NCBI GenBank assembly: GCA_945957575.1
Contig: CAMFLW010000007.1
Location: 1 to 61,171 of the forward strand
Source: an uncultured Aeromonas sp.
GTDB lineage: Bacteria > Pseudomonadota > Gammaproteobacteria > Enterobacterales > Aeromonadaceae
Reading direction: 5' to 3'
Length of the DNA: 61,171 nucleotides
In this document: in pieces, positions 1 through 8,479 of the stretch
How the letters are laid out: the number at the start of each line of letters is the position of its first letter
Numbering within the stretch: the first letter of the stretch is position 1
The notes under the pieces: model-generated
What the model was told of the DNA's origin: nothing
Databases searched by the model: none
The model's input: the letters and a program-made list of their open reading frames with translations, nothing else
Program-made: the position numbers and the translations under genes

Positions 1-1106
1 CGGGTGACAAGGTCTCCACCGGTTCCCTGATCATGGTATTCGAAGTGGCTGGCGCAGCTCCTGCTGCCGCGCCGGTTGCTCAAGCTGCCGCGCCGGTCGC
101 TGTAGCCCCTGTTGCAGCAGCTCCGGCACCGGTTGCCCATGCTGCTGCCGCTGCGACCGATTTCGTTGCCAACGACGCCTACGTGCACGCTTCTCCGGCG
201 GTACGCCGTCTGGCGCGCGAGTTCGGCGTCAACCTGGCCAAGGTGAAAGCCTCCGGTCGCAAGGGCCGCATCGTAAAAGAAGACGTACAAGCCTACGTGA
301 AGGATGCCATCAAGCGTGCCGAGTCCGCTCCTGCCTCTGCCGGCGTAGCCGGTGGCAACGGTCTGGGCGTACTGCCGTGGCCGAAAGTAGACTTCAGCAA
401 GTTCGGTGATGTGGAAGAGGTCGATCTGACCCGCATCCAGAAGATCTCCGGTCCGAACCTGCACCGCAACTGGGTCATGATCCCTCATGTCACCCAGTTC
501 GACGAAGCCGATACCACCGAGCTGGAAGCGTTCCGCAAAGAGCAGAATGCGATGCTCGAGAAGCAGAAGGCTGACGTGAAGATCACCCCGCTGGTGTTCA
601 TCCTGAAAGCCGCCGCCAAGGCGCTGGAAGCTCACCCGCGCTTCTGCAGCTCCCTGTCCGAAGATGGCAGCAAGCTGATCATGAAGAAGTACATCCACAT
701 CGGTGTGGCGGTAGATACCCCCAACGGTCTGGTTGTGCCCGTGGTGCGCGATGTTAACAAGAAGGGCATCATGGAGCTGTCTCGCGATCTGGCCGAGATC
801 TCCAAGAAGGCCCGTGCCGGCAAGCTGACCGCTGCCGACATGCAGGGCGGTTGCTTCACCATCTCCAGCCTGGGTGGCATCGGCGGTACCAGCTTTACCC
901 CGATCGTCAACGCGCCGGAAGTGGCCATCCTCGGTGTTTCCAAGTCCGAGATGAAGCCGAAGTGGAACGGTAAAGAGTTCGCGCCGCGCCTGATGCTGCC
1001 GCTGGCTCTGAGCTACGACCACCGCGTGATCGATGGTGCCGATGGGGCTCGCTTCATCACCACCATGAACGGCGTGCTGTCCGACATTCGTCGACTGGTC
1101 CTGTAA
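1..1106 (+). CDS. aceF: Pyruvate dehydrogenase E2 (dihydrolipoyl acetyltransferase), 5' truncated by window edge
   Basis: E2 core of the pyruvate dehydrogenase complex, moving acetyl groups from lipoyl-lysine to CoA in the cytoplasm. The reading frame is open from base 3, so the true start lies before the window. What remains is the end of a lipoyl domain ([15 protein letters not shown]), an Ala/Pro-rich hinge, a peripheral-subunit-binding domain (about bases 177-300, [14 protein letters not shown]) and the acyltransferase domain with the catalytic DHRVIDG motif near bases 1018-1038. The next gene, lpdA, encodes E3, the usual aceE-aceF-lpd order. A hairpin terminator follows the stop directly. 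The 367 visible residues match the C-terminal part of the enterobacterial protein. Confidence 0.97.
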   Translation, partial: GDKVSTGSLIMVFEVAGAAPAAAPVAQAAAPVAVAPVAAAPAPVAHAAAAATDFVANDAYVHASPAVRRLAREFGVNLAKVKASGRKGRIVKEDVQAYVKDAIKRAESAPASAGVAGGNGLGVLPWPKVDFSKFGDVEEVDLTRIQKISGPNLHRNWVMIPHVTQFDEADTTELEAFRKEQNAMLEKQKADVKITPLVFILKAAAKALEAHPRFCSSLSEDGSKLIMKKYIHIGVAVDTPNGLVVPVVRDVNKKGIMELSRDLAEISKKARAGKLTAADMQGGCFTISSLGGIGGTSFTPIVNAPEVAILGVSKSEMKPKWNGKEFAPRLMLPLALSYDHRVIDGADGARFITTMNGVLSDIRRLVL

Positions 1107-1110
1107 GTGA

Positions 1111-1138
1111 GAGGGCGGGCCCAGAGCCTGCCCTTTTT
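1111..1138 (+). terminator. Rho-independent terminator after aceF
   Basis: GGGCGGGC (1113-1120), a five-base loop and GCCTGCCC (1126-1133, one G-U pair) are followed by five T. It sits 4 bases after the aceF stop and implies that lpdA has at least partly separate transcription, as known for E. coli lpd. Confidence 0.8.
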
Positions 1139-1254
1139 ACTTCTCATTTCATTAACATGATCGTAAACTTGCCCCGTTTTTTTCACGGCTGCAGCCACCC
1201 GTTTCGGTATAAGACTGCGCTGTCCGGGGATATAAGAACGACAAAGAGGTCATG

Positions 1255-2682
1255 ATGAGTAAAGAAATCAAAACCCAGGTCGTAGTACTGGGTGCTGGCC
1301 CTGCCGGTTATTCCGCTGCTTTCCGTGCAGCCGATCTGGGTCTGGATACTATTATCGTCGAGCGTTACTCCACCCTGGGTGGCGTCTGCCTGAACGTGGG
1401 CTGCATCCCCTCCAAGGCGCTGCTGCACGTTGCCAAAGTGATTGAAGAAGCCAAGGCGCTGGCCGAGCACGGCATCGTCTTCGGTGCCCCGCAGACCGAC
1501 ATCGACAAGATCCGTCTGTGGAAAGAGAAGGTGATCAACCAGCTGACCGGCGGTCTGGCTGGCATGGCCAAGATGCGTAAAGTTCAGGTTGTTAACGGCT
1601 TGGGTAAATTTACCGGCCCGAACACCCTTGAAGTGGAAGGTGCCGACGGCAAGACTACCGTGACCTTCGACAACGCCATCATCGCGGCCGGTTCCCGTCC
1701 GGTGAAGCTGCCGTTCATCCCCCACGATGACCCGCGCGTATGGGACTCTACCGATGCGCTGGAGCTGAAAACCGTTCCCGGCAAACTGCTGGTTATCGGT
1801 GGCGGCATCATAGGTCTGGAGATGGGTACCGTTTACTCCTCTCTGGGTTCCGAGATCGATGTGGTGGAATTTGCCGACCAGCTGGTTCCGGCTGCCGACA
1901 AAGACATCGTCAAGATCTACACCAAGCGCGTCGCCAAGAAATTCAACATCATGCTGGAGACCAAGGTCACCGCAGTTGAAGCGCGCGAAGACGGCCTGTA
2001 CGTCTCCTATGAAGGCAAGCACGCTCCGGCCGAGCCGGTTCGTTACGACAACGTGCTGGTTGCGGTAGGTCGTGTGCCGAACGGCAAGATGCTGGATGCC
2101 GAGAAGGCAGGCGTTGCCGTGACAGAGCGCGGTTTCATCGAGGTGGACAAGCAACTGCGTACCAACGTGGCACACATCCACGCCATCGGTGACATCGTTG
2201 GTCAGCCGATGCTGGCGCACAAAGGTGTGCACGAAGGTCACGTTGCCGCCGAAGTTATCGCCGGCAAGAAGCACTACTTCGACCCGAAAGTGATCCCGTC
2301 CATCGCCTACACCGAGCCAGAGATGGCATGGGTTGGTCTGACCGAGAAGGAAGCCAAGCAACAGGGCCTGAACTTCGAAGTTGCCACCTTCCCGTGGGCT
2401 GCTTCCGGTCGCGCCATCGCGTCCGACTGCTCCGACGGTATGACCAAGCTGATCTTCGACAAGGAGAGCGGCCGCGTCATCGGTGGTGCCATCGTGGGTA
2501 CCAACGGTGGTGAACTGCTGGGTGAAATCGGTCTGGCCATCGAGATGGGTGCGGACGCCGAAGATATCGCGCTGACCATCCACGCTCACCCGACTCTACA
2601 CGAGTCTGTGGGTCTGGCTGCCGAAGTGTTCGAAGGCTCCATCACCGACCTGCCGAACGCCAAGGCCAAGAAGAAAAAGTAA
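1255..2682 (+). CDS. lpdA: Dihydrolipoyl dehydrogenase (E3)
   Basis: FAD-dependent E3 shared by pyruvate and 2-oxoglutarate dehydrogenases and the glycine cleavage system. It reoxidises dihydrolipoamide with NAD. The 475 residues align nearly end to end with E. coli Lpd: an N-terminal FAD-binding GAGPAG, the redox disulfide GGVCLNVGC (Cys45 and Cys50), a second dinucleotide fold GGGIIGLEMG, and the C-terminal HAHPTLHE with the catalytic His-Glu pair. Two ATG codons are adjacent (1252 and 1255). I chose 1255 because the E. coli protein begins MSTEIKTQ and this one then begins MSKEIKTQ; AGAGG at 1246-1250 serves either. It is about 150 bp downstream of aceF, beyond a terminator. Confidence 0.98.
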   Translation: MSKEIKTQVVVLGAGPAGYSAAFRAADLGLDTIIVERYSTLGGVCLNVGCIPSKALLHVAKVIEEAKALAEHGIVFGAPQTDIDKIRLWKEKVINQLTGGLAGMAKMRKVQVVNGLGKFTGPNTLEVEGADGKTTVTFDNAIIAAGSRPVKLPFIPHDDPRVWDSTDALELKTVPGKLLVIGGGIIGLEMGTVYSSLGSEIDVVEFADQLVPAADKDIVKIYTKRVAKKFNIMLETKVTAVEAREDGLYVSYEGKHAPAEPVRYDNVLVAVGRVPNGKMLDAEKAGVAVTERGFIEVDKQLRTNVAHIHAIGDIVGQPMLAHKGVHEGHVAAEVIAGKKHYFDPKVIPSIAYTEPEMAWVGLTEKEAKQQGLNFEVATFPWAASGRAIASDCSDGMTKLIFDKESGRVIGGAIVGTNGGELLGEIGLAIEMGADAEDIALTIHAHPTLHESVGLAAEVFEGSITDLPNAKAKKKK

Positions 2683-2701
2683 TTTTCTTCCCCGCTTGTC
2701 T

Positions 2702-2729
2702 AAAAAGCCGCTCGAATGAGCGGCTTTTT
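2702..2729 (+). terminator. Rho-independent terminator after lpdA
   Basis: Perfect stem AAAAAGCCGCTC / GAGCGGCTTTTT with a four-base GAAT loop, ending in T5. It begins 20 bases after the lpdA stop. Confidence 0.93.
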
Positions 2730-2806
2730 GTTTTCTCCTTGCTGCCCCGACTTCAGCAAAGCCCAATATGCTAAAGATAGGTTTTGGCACTGACGAGAGA
2801 GGCACG

Positions 2807-3769
2807 ATGCTAGAAGCACCTATTCCACCCGATGAGGCATTGCGGCTGGAGACCCTGCGGCGGCTCTCTTTGCTGGATTCCGAGGCTGAGGAGCGGTTTG
2901 ACCGGCTGACCCGCATGGCCCGACGGGTGTTCAATGTCCCCATCGCGCTGGTGAGTCTGGTGGATGAAGATCGCCAGTGGTTCAAATCCTGTATCGGGTT
3001 GGAGGTGAGTGAGACCGCCCGGGACATTTCGTTCTGTGGCCACGCCATCATGGGCAATGAGACTTTCATCGTGCCGGATGCTTCGCAGGATCCCCGCTTT
3101 GCCGACAATCCGCTGGTGGTGGGGGGGCCCGGCATCCGCTTCTATGCCGGACAACCACTGCGGATCGCCAACGGCTGCAAACTTGGGACACTCTGCATCA
3201 TCGATACGGTGCCGCGGGAATTGAGTGAGGAGGATGTCGGGCTGCTCAAGGATCTGGCTGCGATGGTGGTGCGGGAGCTCGAAGCGGTGCAGCTGGCCAC
3301 CATTGATGAGTTGACCCTGATCTCCAATCGGCGCGGATTCGTGATGCTGGCGGAGAAGAGCCTCTCGCTGGCCAGTCGCTTGCAGATGCCGCTGGCGCTG
3401 CTCTATCTGGATCTCAATGGCTTCAAGGGGATCAATGATCGGTGGGGGCATGCAGAAGGGGATCGGGCCCTGATCGCCTTTGCCACTCTGCTCAAGCAGG
3501 CTTTTCGTGGCGCCGATGTGTTTGCCCGCATGGGCGGCGATGAGTTCGCCGTCCTGCTGCCCAATGTGGTGGAGGCGCAGGCGCAACTGGCCTATGAGCG
3601 TTTCAATGCCATGTTGGCCGAGCACAATCAGCACAGTGGTTGCGGCTATGCGTTGACCTGCAGCACCGGGATTGTCTGCTATGACGGGCGTGGCTGTGTC
3701 TCCCTGGCCGAGCTGCTCACCCGTGCAGATGAGCTGATGTATCAGCGCAAACGGGATGGCAAGGGGTGA
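2807..3769 (+). CDS. GAF-GGDEF diguanylate cyclase
   Basis: Predicted cytoplasmic cyclase making c-di-GMP from two GTP. Residues about 15-160 look like the GAF sensor common in such proteins (RLSLLDSEAEERFDRLTRMA...IALVSLVD). The C-terminal domain has an intact GGDEF motif (about residues 243-247), and RGAD lies exactly five residues before it, the layout of the RxxD inhibitory I-site, so product feedback is likely. No signal peptide or membrane segment is visible. An in-frame ATG at 2768 would add 13 residues, but I prefer 2807 because GAGAGAGG stands at 2795-2802 and 2768 lacks a Shine-Dalgarno. The ligand of the GAF domain cannot be told from sequence. Confidence 0.9.
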   Translation: MLEAPIPPDEALRLETLRRLSLLDSEAEERFDRLTRMARRVFNVPIALVSLVDEDRQWFKSCIGLEVSETARDISFCGHAIMGNETFIVPDASQDPRFADNPLVVGGPGIRFYAGQPLRIANGCKLGTLCIIDTVPRELSEEDVGLLKDLAAMVVRELEAVQLATIDELTLISNRRGFVMLAEKSLSLASRLQMPLALLYLDLNGFKGINDRWGHAEGDRALIAFATLLKQAFRGADVFARMGGDEFAVLLPNVVEAQAQLAYERFNAMLAEHNQHSGCGYALTCSTGIVCYDGRGCVSLAELLTRADELMYQRKRDGKG

Positions 3770-3796
3770 CTGCTATGCCGGATTAGCCGCCACCAA

Positions 3797-3830
3797 AACA
3801 ACAGAGAGCGCCACGGCGCTCTCTGTTGTT
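3797..3830. terminator. Bidirectional terminator between convergent genes
   Basis: A 15-bp perfect stem, AACAACAGAGAGCGC with its complement at 3816-3830 and a four-base loop, lies between the GGDEF gene and the convergent chemoreceptor gene. T-richness on either side is modest. Its outer arms match those of the terminator at 25772-25811. Confidence 0.8.
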
Positions 3831-3853
3831 GAGGACTCAGGTCAAGGTCGGGG

Positions 3854-5800
3854 TCAGAGCCGGAAGTTGCCGACCAGCTTGTCCAGCTGACCGGAGAGCT
3901 GCTGCAGGCTGCGGCTTGATTCGGTCAGCTGGTGGGCGATATCGGCGGTCTCCATGGTGAGCTGGTTGATATCTTCCACGTTGCGGTTGATCTCGCCGAC
4001 CACGCTCGACTGCTCCTCGGTGGCGGTGGCGACCTGGATGTTCATGTCGTTGATCTGGGTAATGTGGGCGGTGATCTGGCCGAGGGCGGCGTTGGCCTCA
4101 TCGGCCTGGCTCACCACCTCCAGACTCTGGTTACGCCCCTGCGCCATGGCGCTGACGGCGCGGGCACTCTGCTCCTGCAAGCGGTTGATCATCCCCTGGA
4201 TCTCGGCGGTCGAGGCGGCGGAGCGGTTGGCCAGATTGCGCACCTCATCTGCCACCACGGCGAAACCGCGACCCTGTTCGCCAGCACGAGCCGCTTCAAT
4301 GGCTGCGTTGAGCGCCAGCAGGTTGGTCTGCTCCGAGATGCTGCGGATGGTTTCGAGGATGCTGCCGATGGAGTCGGTCTGGCTCGCCAGCGACTCGATA
4401 ACCCCTGCCACCTGCTCAATCTCACCAGAGAGGTCGACGATGCCGTGGCGCGCCTGCGCCACCACTACTGCCCCTGCATCGGCCTGATCGTTGGCCTGTC
4501 TGGCTACTTCGGCTGCCAGCGAAGCGTTACCGGCGATCTCGCTCACCGTGGCCCCCATTTCGTGGATGGCGGTGGCCACCTGTACGGTGCGATCGCGCTG
4601 GGCAGTACAGTTATGCTGGGTCAGCTGTGCCTTGTTGGCCACCTCGTTGGCGGTGGCCGCGAGCTGGCGGGAGTTCTCTGCCACCTGCTCGATGGAGCCG
4701 TGGATCTTGGCGACGAAGTTGTTGAAGCCGGTGGCGACCTGACTCAGTTCGTCACGTCCCTCCACTTTCAGGCGCTGGGTGAGATCACCATCGCCGCTAC
4801 CCAGCTCCTTGAACAGGCGGGCCAGCTCGTTGAGCGGGCGGCTGACCGAGCCTGCCAGCAGCATCCCCATCAGCCCCATGGCAAGCGCAATCACCAGCGA
4901 GATCATCAGGATCTCGTTGCGGGTCTGATCCAGCTCGGCATAGATCTCGGCTTCTGGCACCTGGGCCACCAGATACCAGTCGAGCAGCGGGATATAGCTG
5001 CTGGCCAGTACCATGGGCTCGCCATTTACCTCGGCGTTGATGACGGCAAAGGGGCGTTTGGCCAGCAGGCTGCCGGTATCACCGCTGGCGATGCCGCCCA
5101 AGGTATCGCGTTCGATACGGTTGGCCTCGGGGTGCAGCTTCACCTTGCCGCTGCCATCGACCATAAAGACGATGCCGCTCTCTTCCAGCCGGAAGTTGGA
5201 GACCATGGTCACCATGGTGTCGAGGGATTTGGCAAAGCCGGCCAGCCCGCGCCCGTTGAGCTGCTGGAAGTTGACGAACAGCTTCACCTCGCCGTTGCTC
5301 TCGCGGAAGATGCTGAGGGTCATCTCCTTCTGGCTCTTGGTGTAGTCATAGAACCAGGCGTCTTGCGTGGGGGTCAGGTTGCGCAGAAAGCCATCCTGGT
5401 TGTAGTAGGCTGCACTCTGGCGATCGGCGAAGGAGGCGGTCACCAGACCATACTGGTTGGCCACATCCTTGAGCTGGTTGATGAGGATCGGCTCCTGCTC
5501 TTTGGGCATGCCCCGATCCACCCAGTCGAGGATGAAGCGGTCGGTGGCCAGTTGGCGGGCGGCCTGGGCGATGCCGTGGAGATCCTGTTCAATCTCCTTG
5601 CTGATCCGCTGGGTCAGGTTGGGGAGCTCCTGCTCGAACATCCGGTTTTCGATCAGTTGCTGGGCCGAGCGTTGGCTGAAGTAGCCTACCAGCAGGCAGG
5701 AGACGACCACGGCCAGGGTGACCGTGGCCAGTATTTTCTGTTTAAGAGTGAGGGTTGCCAGCATAAAGGTGCTCAAAAGGTTGAGATTGACGACGCTCAT
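3854..5800 (-). CDS. Methyl-accepting chemotaxis protein
   Basis: 648-residue membrane chemoreceptor. A first membrane segment (about residues 22-42) precedes a periplasmic sensor of about 250 residues that looks like a double-Cache (dCache) domain. A second membrane segment (about 297-320), a HAMP linker and a cytoplasmic signalling domain follow. The domain has the hairpin-tip consensus [20 protein letters not shown] and then [15 protein letters not shown]. It should report to CheA/CheW at the cell pole; the ligand is unknown. There is no chemotaxis operon nearby, so it is an orphan receptor. The start is uncertain: an in-frame ATG 36 bases downstream is possible and neither has a strong Shine-Dalgarno. 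Confidence 0.93.
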   Translation of the reverse strand: MSVVNLNLLSTFMLATLTLKQKILATVTLAVVVSCLLVGYFSQRSAQQLIENRMFEQELPNLTQRISKEIEQDLHGIAQAARQLATDRFILDWVDRGMPKEQEPILINQLKDVANQYGLVTASFADRQSAAYYNQDGFLRNLTPTQDAWFYDYTKSQKEMTLSIFRESNGEVKLFVNFQQLNGRGLAGFAKSLDTMVTMVSNFRLEESGIVFMVDGSGKVKLHPEANRIERDTLGGIASGDTGSLLAKRPFAVINAEVNGEPMVLASSYIPLLDWYLVAQVPEAEIYAELDQTRNEILMISLVIALAMGLMGMLLAGSVSRPLNELARLFKELGSGDGDLTQRLKVEGRDELSQVATGFNNFVAKIHGSIEQVAENSRQLAATANEVANKAQLTQHNCTAQRDRTVQVATAIHEMGATVSEIAGNASLAAEVARQANDQADAGAVVVAQARHGIVDLSGEIEQVAGVIESLASQTDSIGSILETIRSISEQTNLLALNAAIEAARAGEQGRGFAVVADEVRNLANRSAASTAEIQGMINRLQEQSARAVSAMAQGRNQSLEVVSQADEANAALGQITAHITQINDMNIQVATATEEQSSVVGEINRNVEDINQLTMETADIAHQLTESSRSLQQLSGQLDKLVGNFRL

Positions 5801-5923
5801 ATTAGCGGCAGCGCGGCGCTACCCATGAGGCTTGCAGCCCTTTATTTGCGGATTACGTTTGCGCTCACAGGGGCGGCGGCGTGCCCCTTCGCCATGCAGC
5901 ACAGGCGGGATGCGGATTGACGG

Positions 5924-5951
5924 TTGCGCTAACTGCCGGGCCCCTTATAGT
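5924..5951 (+). promoter_or_regulatory. Candidate sigma-70 promoter for the patatin-like gene
   Basis: TTGCGC at 5924-5929, 16-bp spacer, TATAGT at 5946-5951. The -10 element is the centre of the inverted repeat at 5939-5958. It would place transcription start near 5958, before the ATG cluster at 5987-5999 and too close to the upstream in-frame TTG (5963) for that to be the start. Confidence 0.45.
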
Positions 5952-5958
5952 AGGGGCC
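5939..5958. repeat. Inverted repeat spanning a -10 element
   Basis: GGCCCC and GGGGCC (six-base perfect arms) separated by eight bases that contain TATAGT. This could be an operator over the promoter or chance in GC-rich DNA. Confidence 0.4.
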
Positions 5959-5986
5959 ATCCTTGGTGATCGACCCTCTGAATAAT

Positions 5987-8251
5987 ATGGAAAAGATGAT
6001 GCGCAGCTTAGGTGCGGGATGGACCCGTCTGCTTTTGGTGATGCTGGCGGCGTGCCCGCTGCTGGCGGTGGCGGCACAGGGGGAGCGCCCGAAAATTGCG
6101 GTGGTGCTCAGCGGCGGCGGTGCCAAGGGGGCGGCCCATATCGGCATTCTCAAGGAGCTGGAGCGCCAGCGGATCCCGGTCGATATCATAGTGGGCACCA
6201 GCATGGGCGCTTATGTGGCGGGCATGTACGCCATGGGGCTCAGTGCGGAGGAGGTAGAGCGCACCACCCTGGCTATCGACTGGAACAAGGGGTATCAGGA
6301 CAAGGTGGGCCGCGACGAGTTGTCGCTGCGCAAAAAGCAGCAGAATGAGCAGTATCAGCTGCGCACCGATCTGGGGGTCAGTGGCGGCAAGCCGGATGGC
6401 TTCTTCCGGGGGCAGGCGATGGCCAGCCTGCTGCGTGCGGCAACCTCCAACCTGCCGATGCAACAGAGTTTTGACGATCTGCCGATCCCCTATCGCGCCA
6501 TGGCGACCGATATGGAGACGGTGACCCCCTTTGTGCTGGATCGTGGCGGCCTGGCCAAGGCGATGCTGGCGTCCATGTCGATCCCCGGTGTGCTCAAGCC
6601 GGTAGCGTGGCAGGAGCATCTGCTGGCCGATGGCGGCGTCGTCAATAACATGCCGGTGGATGTGGCCAAGGCGATGGGGGCCGATGTGGTGATCGCGGTC
6701 GATATCAGCGCCAAGTTGCAGCCCCGTGAGGGGCTGACGTCGGCGCTCACTATCGTCGATCAGCTCACCACCTATATGACCCAGGTCGGCACTGAGCGGC
6801 AAAAAGCCTTGCTGGGCCCGGACGATATTCTGCTTACCCCGGTGGTCGGTGACATCGGGCTTGCCGATTTTGATCGGATGCCGGAGGGGATCGCGCTGGG
6901 AGAGGTGGCCGCCCAGCGTGCCGCCTACCGCTTCGAACGGCTGGCGCTGGATAAGGCCAGCTACAAGGCGTATCGCGATCGCAAACTGAGCCGTCGTGCC
7001 GAACGTAGCGGCCAGCCCGCTTACTTCATCGACAAGGTGGAGATCATCAACCAGTCGCGCCTGTCTGACGAGACGGTGCGTGCCATGCTCAAGGTGCGGC
7101 CGGACGAGGTACAGACCAACGCGAGTCTGGAAGCGAGCATTCGCCGGCTCTATGCCCTGGAGTCGTTTGATCGCATCACCTATGAGTTGGAGGATCGCGA
7201 TGGGGAGAACGTGCTGCGGGTGGATGCCAGTGAGAAGCGCTGGGGGCCGGGCTACCTTAACTTCCAGTTCGGCTTCACCGATGACTTCGAGAGCAACTCC
7301 AACTACAACGTCGGCATGTCCTACACCCTCACTAACGTCAACGACTGGGGCGCCGAGTGGTTGACCGAGGCGTCGCTCGGTACCGCCAAGCACTTCAAGA
7401 CCGACTTCTACACCCCGCTGGAGCCCTCCCAGACCTTTTTCGGCGAGGCGAGTCTGGCCTACGACAAGACCCAGCGCCGTATCTTCACGCCAGAAGCGGT
7501 GCGCATGACAGACACCGTCAGCTATATCGATTCCCAATACAACTTCACCCGCATTGACCTGGCCGTGGGCTGGAATCGCCAGCCCTGGAGCCGCCTCTCG
7601 CTCGGGTTGGAAGGGAAGGTGGGCGATATCGACGTGCGCAATGTGGCGGATGCCAAGGTGGATGCCTCTTCCTGGGGCCCCTATGTCAGCTTTGAGCACG
7701 ACACCCTCGATAGCCGCTACTTCCCCTATCAGGGCACCTACTGGGACATCAAGGGTGGGTACTCCGCCGTCCGGCTGGATAACGGCAGTGACATTAATGA
7801 TCGCTATGAGGGGGTCAACTATCACCTGGCGATGATCAAACCCTGGTCCTGGGACAGGCACAGCCTCAACCTGCTGCTGGAAGGCGGGGGATCCACCTCG
7901 CAGGAAGAGTACCCGCTGTTCGTGCAGGATCTGGGCGGACTGTTTCGGATGTCGGGCTTTCAGCGCTATCAGCTGAGCGGCCGCTACAGCCTGTTTGGCG
8001 GGTTGCGTTACATCTACCGGGTGGCGGACAACGATTTTGGTGCCCTCAAGATGCCCCTCTATCTGGGGGGATCCCTCGAGCAGGGCGGCGTCTGGAACAA
8101 GGGGGCGGATATCGGTCGGGAGGGGGCCTTCACCGCCGGCTCGGTGTATGTCGGGGTGGAGAGCTTCCTCGGCCCGGTGTTCCTTGGTTACGGCATGGCG
8201 GAGGGGGGCAATGACATGTTCTATCTGCAATTGGGCAGTACGTTCGAATAA
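5987..8251 (+). CDS. Patatin-like phospholipase with POTRA and beta-barrel (PlpD-type, type Vd autotransporter)
   Basis: Predicted lipase exported through its own outer-membrane barrel, as in Pseudomonas PlpD. In order: signal peptide (hydrophobic run about residues 12-30); patatin domain (about 36-320) with oxyanion loop SGGGAKG (42-48), nucleophile Ser72 in GTSMG and catalytic Asp215 in ADGG; one POTRA domain (about 346-415, YFIDKVEIIN); and a C-terminal 16-strand-type barrel of the Omp85 superfamily (about 420-754) ending in alternating aromatics (FYLQLGSTFE). The enzyme dyad is intact. Starts are ambiguous: ATG at 5987, 5996 or 5999 and TTG at 5963. GGA at 5989-5991 would best serve 5999, but all give the same signal peptide. 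It is transcribed alone. Confidence 0.92.
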   Translation: MEKMMRSLGAGWTRLLLVMLAACPLLAVAAQGERPKIAVVLSGGGAKGAAHIGILKELERQRIPVDIIVGTSMGAYVAGMYAMGLSAEEVERTTLAIDWNKGYQDKVGRDELSLRKKQQNEQYQLRTDLGVSGGKPDGFFRGQAMASLLRAATSNLPMQQSFDDLPIPYRAMATDMETVTPFVLDRGGLAKAMLASMSIPGVLKPVAWQEHLLADGGVVNNMPVDVAKAMGADVVIAVDISAKLQPREGLTSALTIVDQLTTYMTQVGTERQKALLGPDDILLTPVVGDIGLADFDRMPEGIALGEVAAQRAAYRFERLALDKASYKAYRDRKLSRRAERSGQPAYFIDKVEIINQSRLSDETVRAMLKVRPDEVQTNASLEASIRRLYALESFDRITYELEDRDGENVLRVDASEKRWGPGYLNFQFGFTDDFESNSNYNVGMSYTLTNVNDWGAEWLTEASLGTAKHFKTDFYTPLEPSQTFFGEASLAYDKTQRRIFTPEAVRMTDTVSYIDSQYNFTRIDLAVGWNRQPWSRLSLGLEGKVGDIDVRNVADAKVDASSWGPYVSFEHDTLDSRYFPYQGTYWDIKGGYSAVRLDNGSDINDRYEGVNYHLAMIKPWSWDRHSLNLLLEGGGSTSQEEYPLFVQDLGGLFRMSGFQRYQLSGRYSLFGGLRYIYRVADNDFGALKMPLYLGGSLEQGGVWNKGADIGREGAFTAGSVYVGVESFLGPVFLGYGMAEGGNDMFYLQLGSTFE

Positions 8252-8390
8252 TGCTGAATTGATGCCAATTTGTTAACTTTGGCTGCCAGTGGCTGCTCGT
8301 TTTTCAAAAAATATCAGGCTGTTTAATTGGTTATGATTTGTTGGTGAATAAGTAAGCAGGCTTTGGATTTTAATTAGTCGTTAAAACTTA

Positions 8391-8479
8391 TATAGTGGGG
8401 GGCACCCAACGGGCGTCCCGCAAGGACGATCGCCGCGAGCGTGGGCGAACCCCCAAAAAAGACCAAAGAGGAATTAGTC
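8391..8479 (+). promoter_or_regulatory. acnB promoter -10 and structured 5' leader
   Basis: TATAGT at 8391-8396 looks like a -10 element; the -35 (TTTTAA, 8368-8373) is weak. The following 60 bases can fold extensively: CGTCC/GGACG (8414-8418 with 8424-8428), CGCC/GGCG (8431-8434 with 8444-8447), and an outer GGGGG (8397-8401) with CCCCC (8450-8454). The last helix forms only if transcription begins at or before the G-run. CGGG (8410-8413) can instead pair with CCCG (8417-8420), which excludes the second arrangement. The Shine-Dalgarno AGAGGA is at 8467-8472. E. coli acnB has a regulatory leader; whether this one is equivalent is unknown. Confidence 0.4.

Noticed and set aside
1139-1251. Promoter for lpdA around TATAAG at 1208-1213
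   Set aside because: No acceptable -35 at the right distance; the spacing to the nearest candidate is 20 bp. A promoter is likely here, but not placeable.
3932-5920. 662-codon open frame on the plus strand opposite the chemoreceptor gene
   Set aside because: It is antisense to a clear chemoreceptor; its His/Gly/Leu-rich sequence is what high-GC third positions produce on the opposite strand. The same holds for the long antisense frames at 6008-8230 and 8474-11137.
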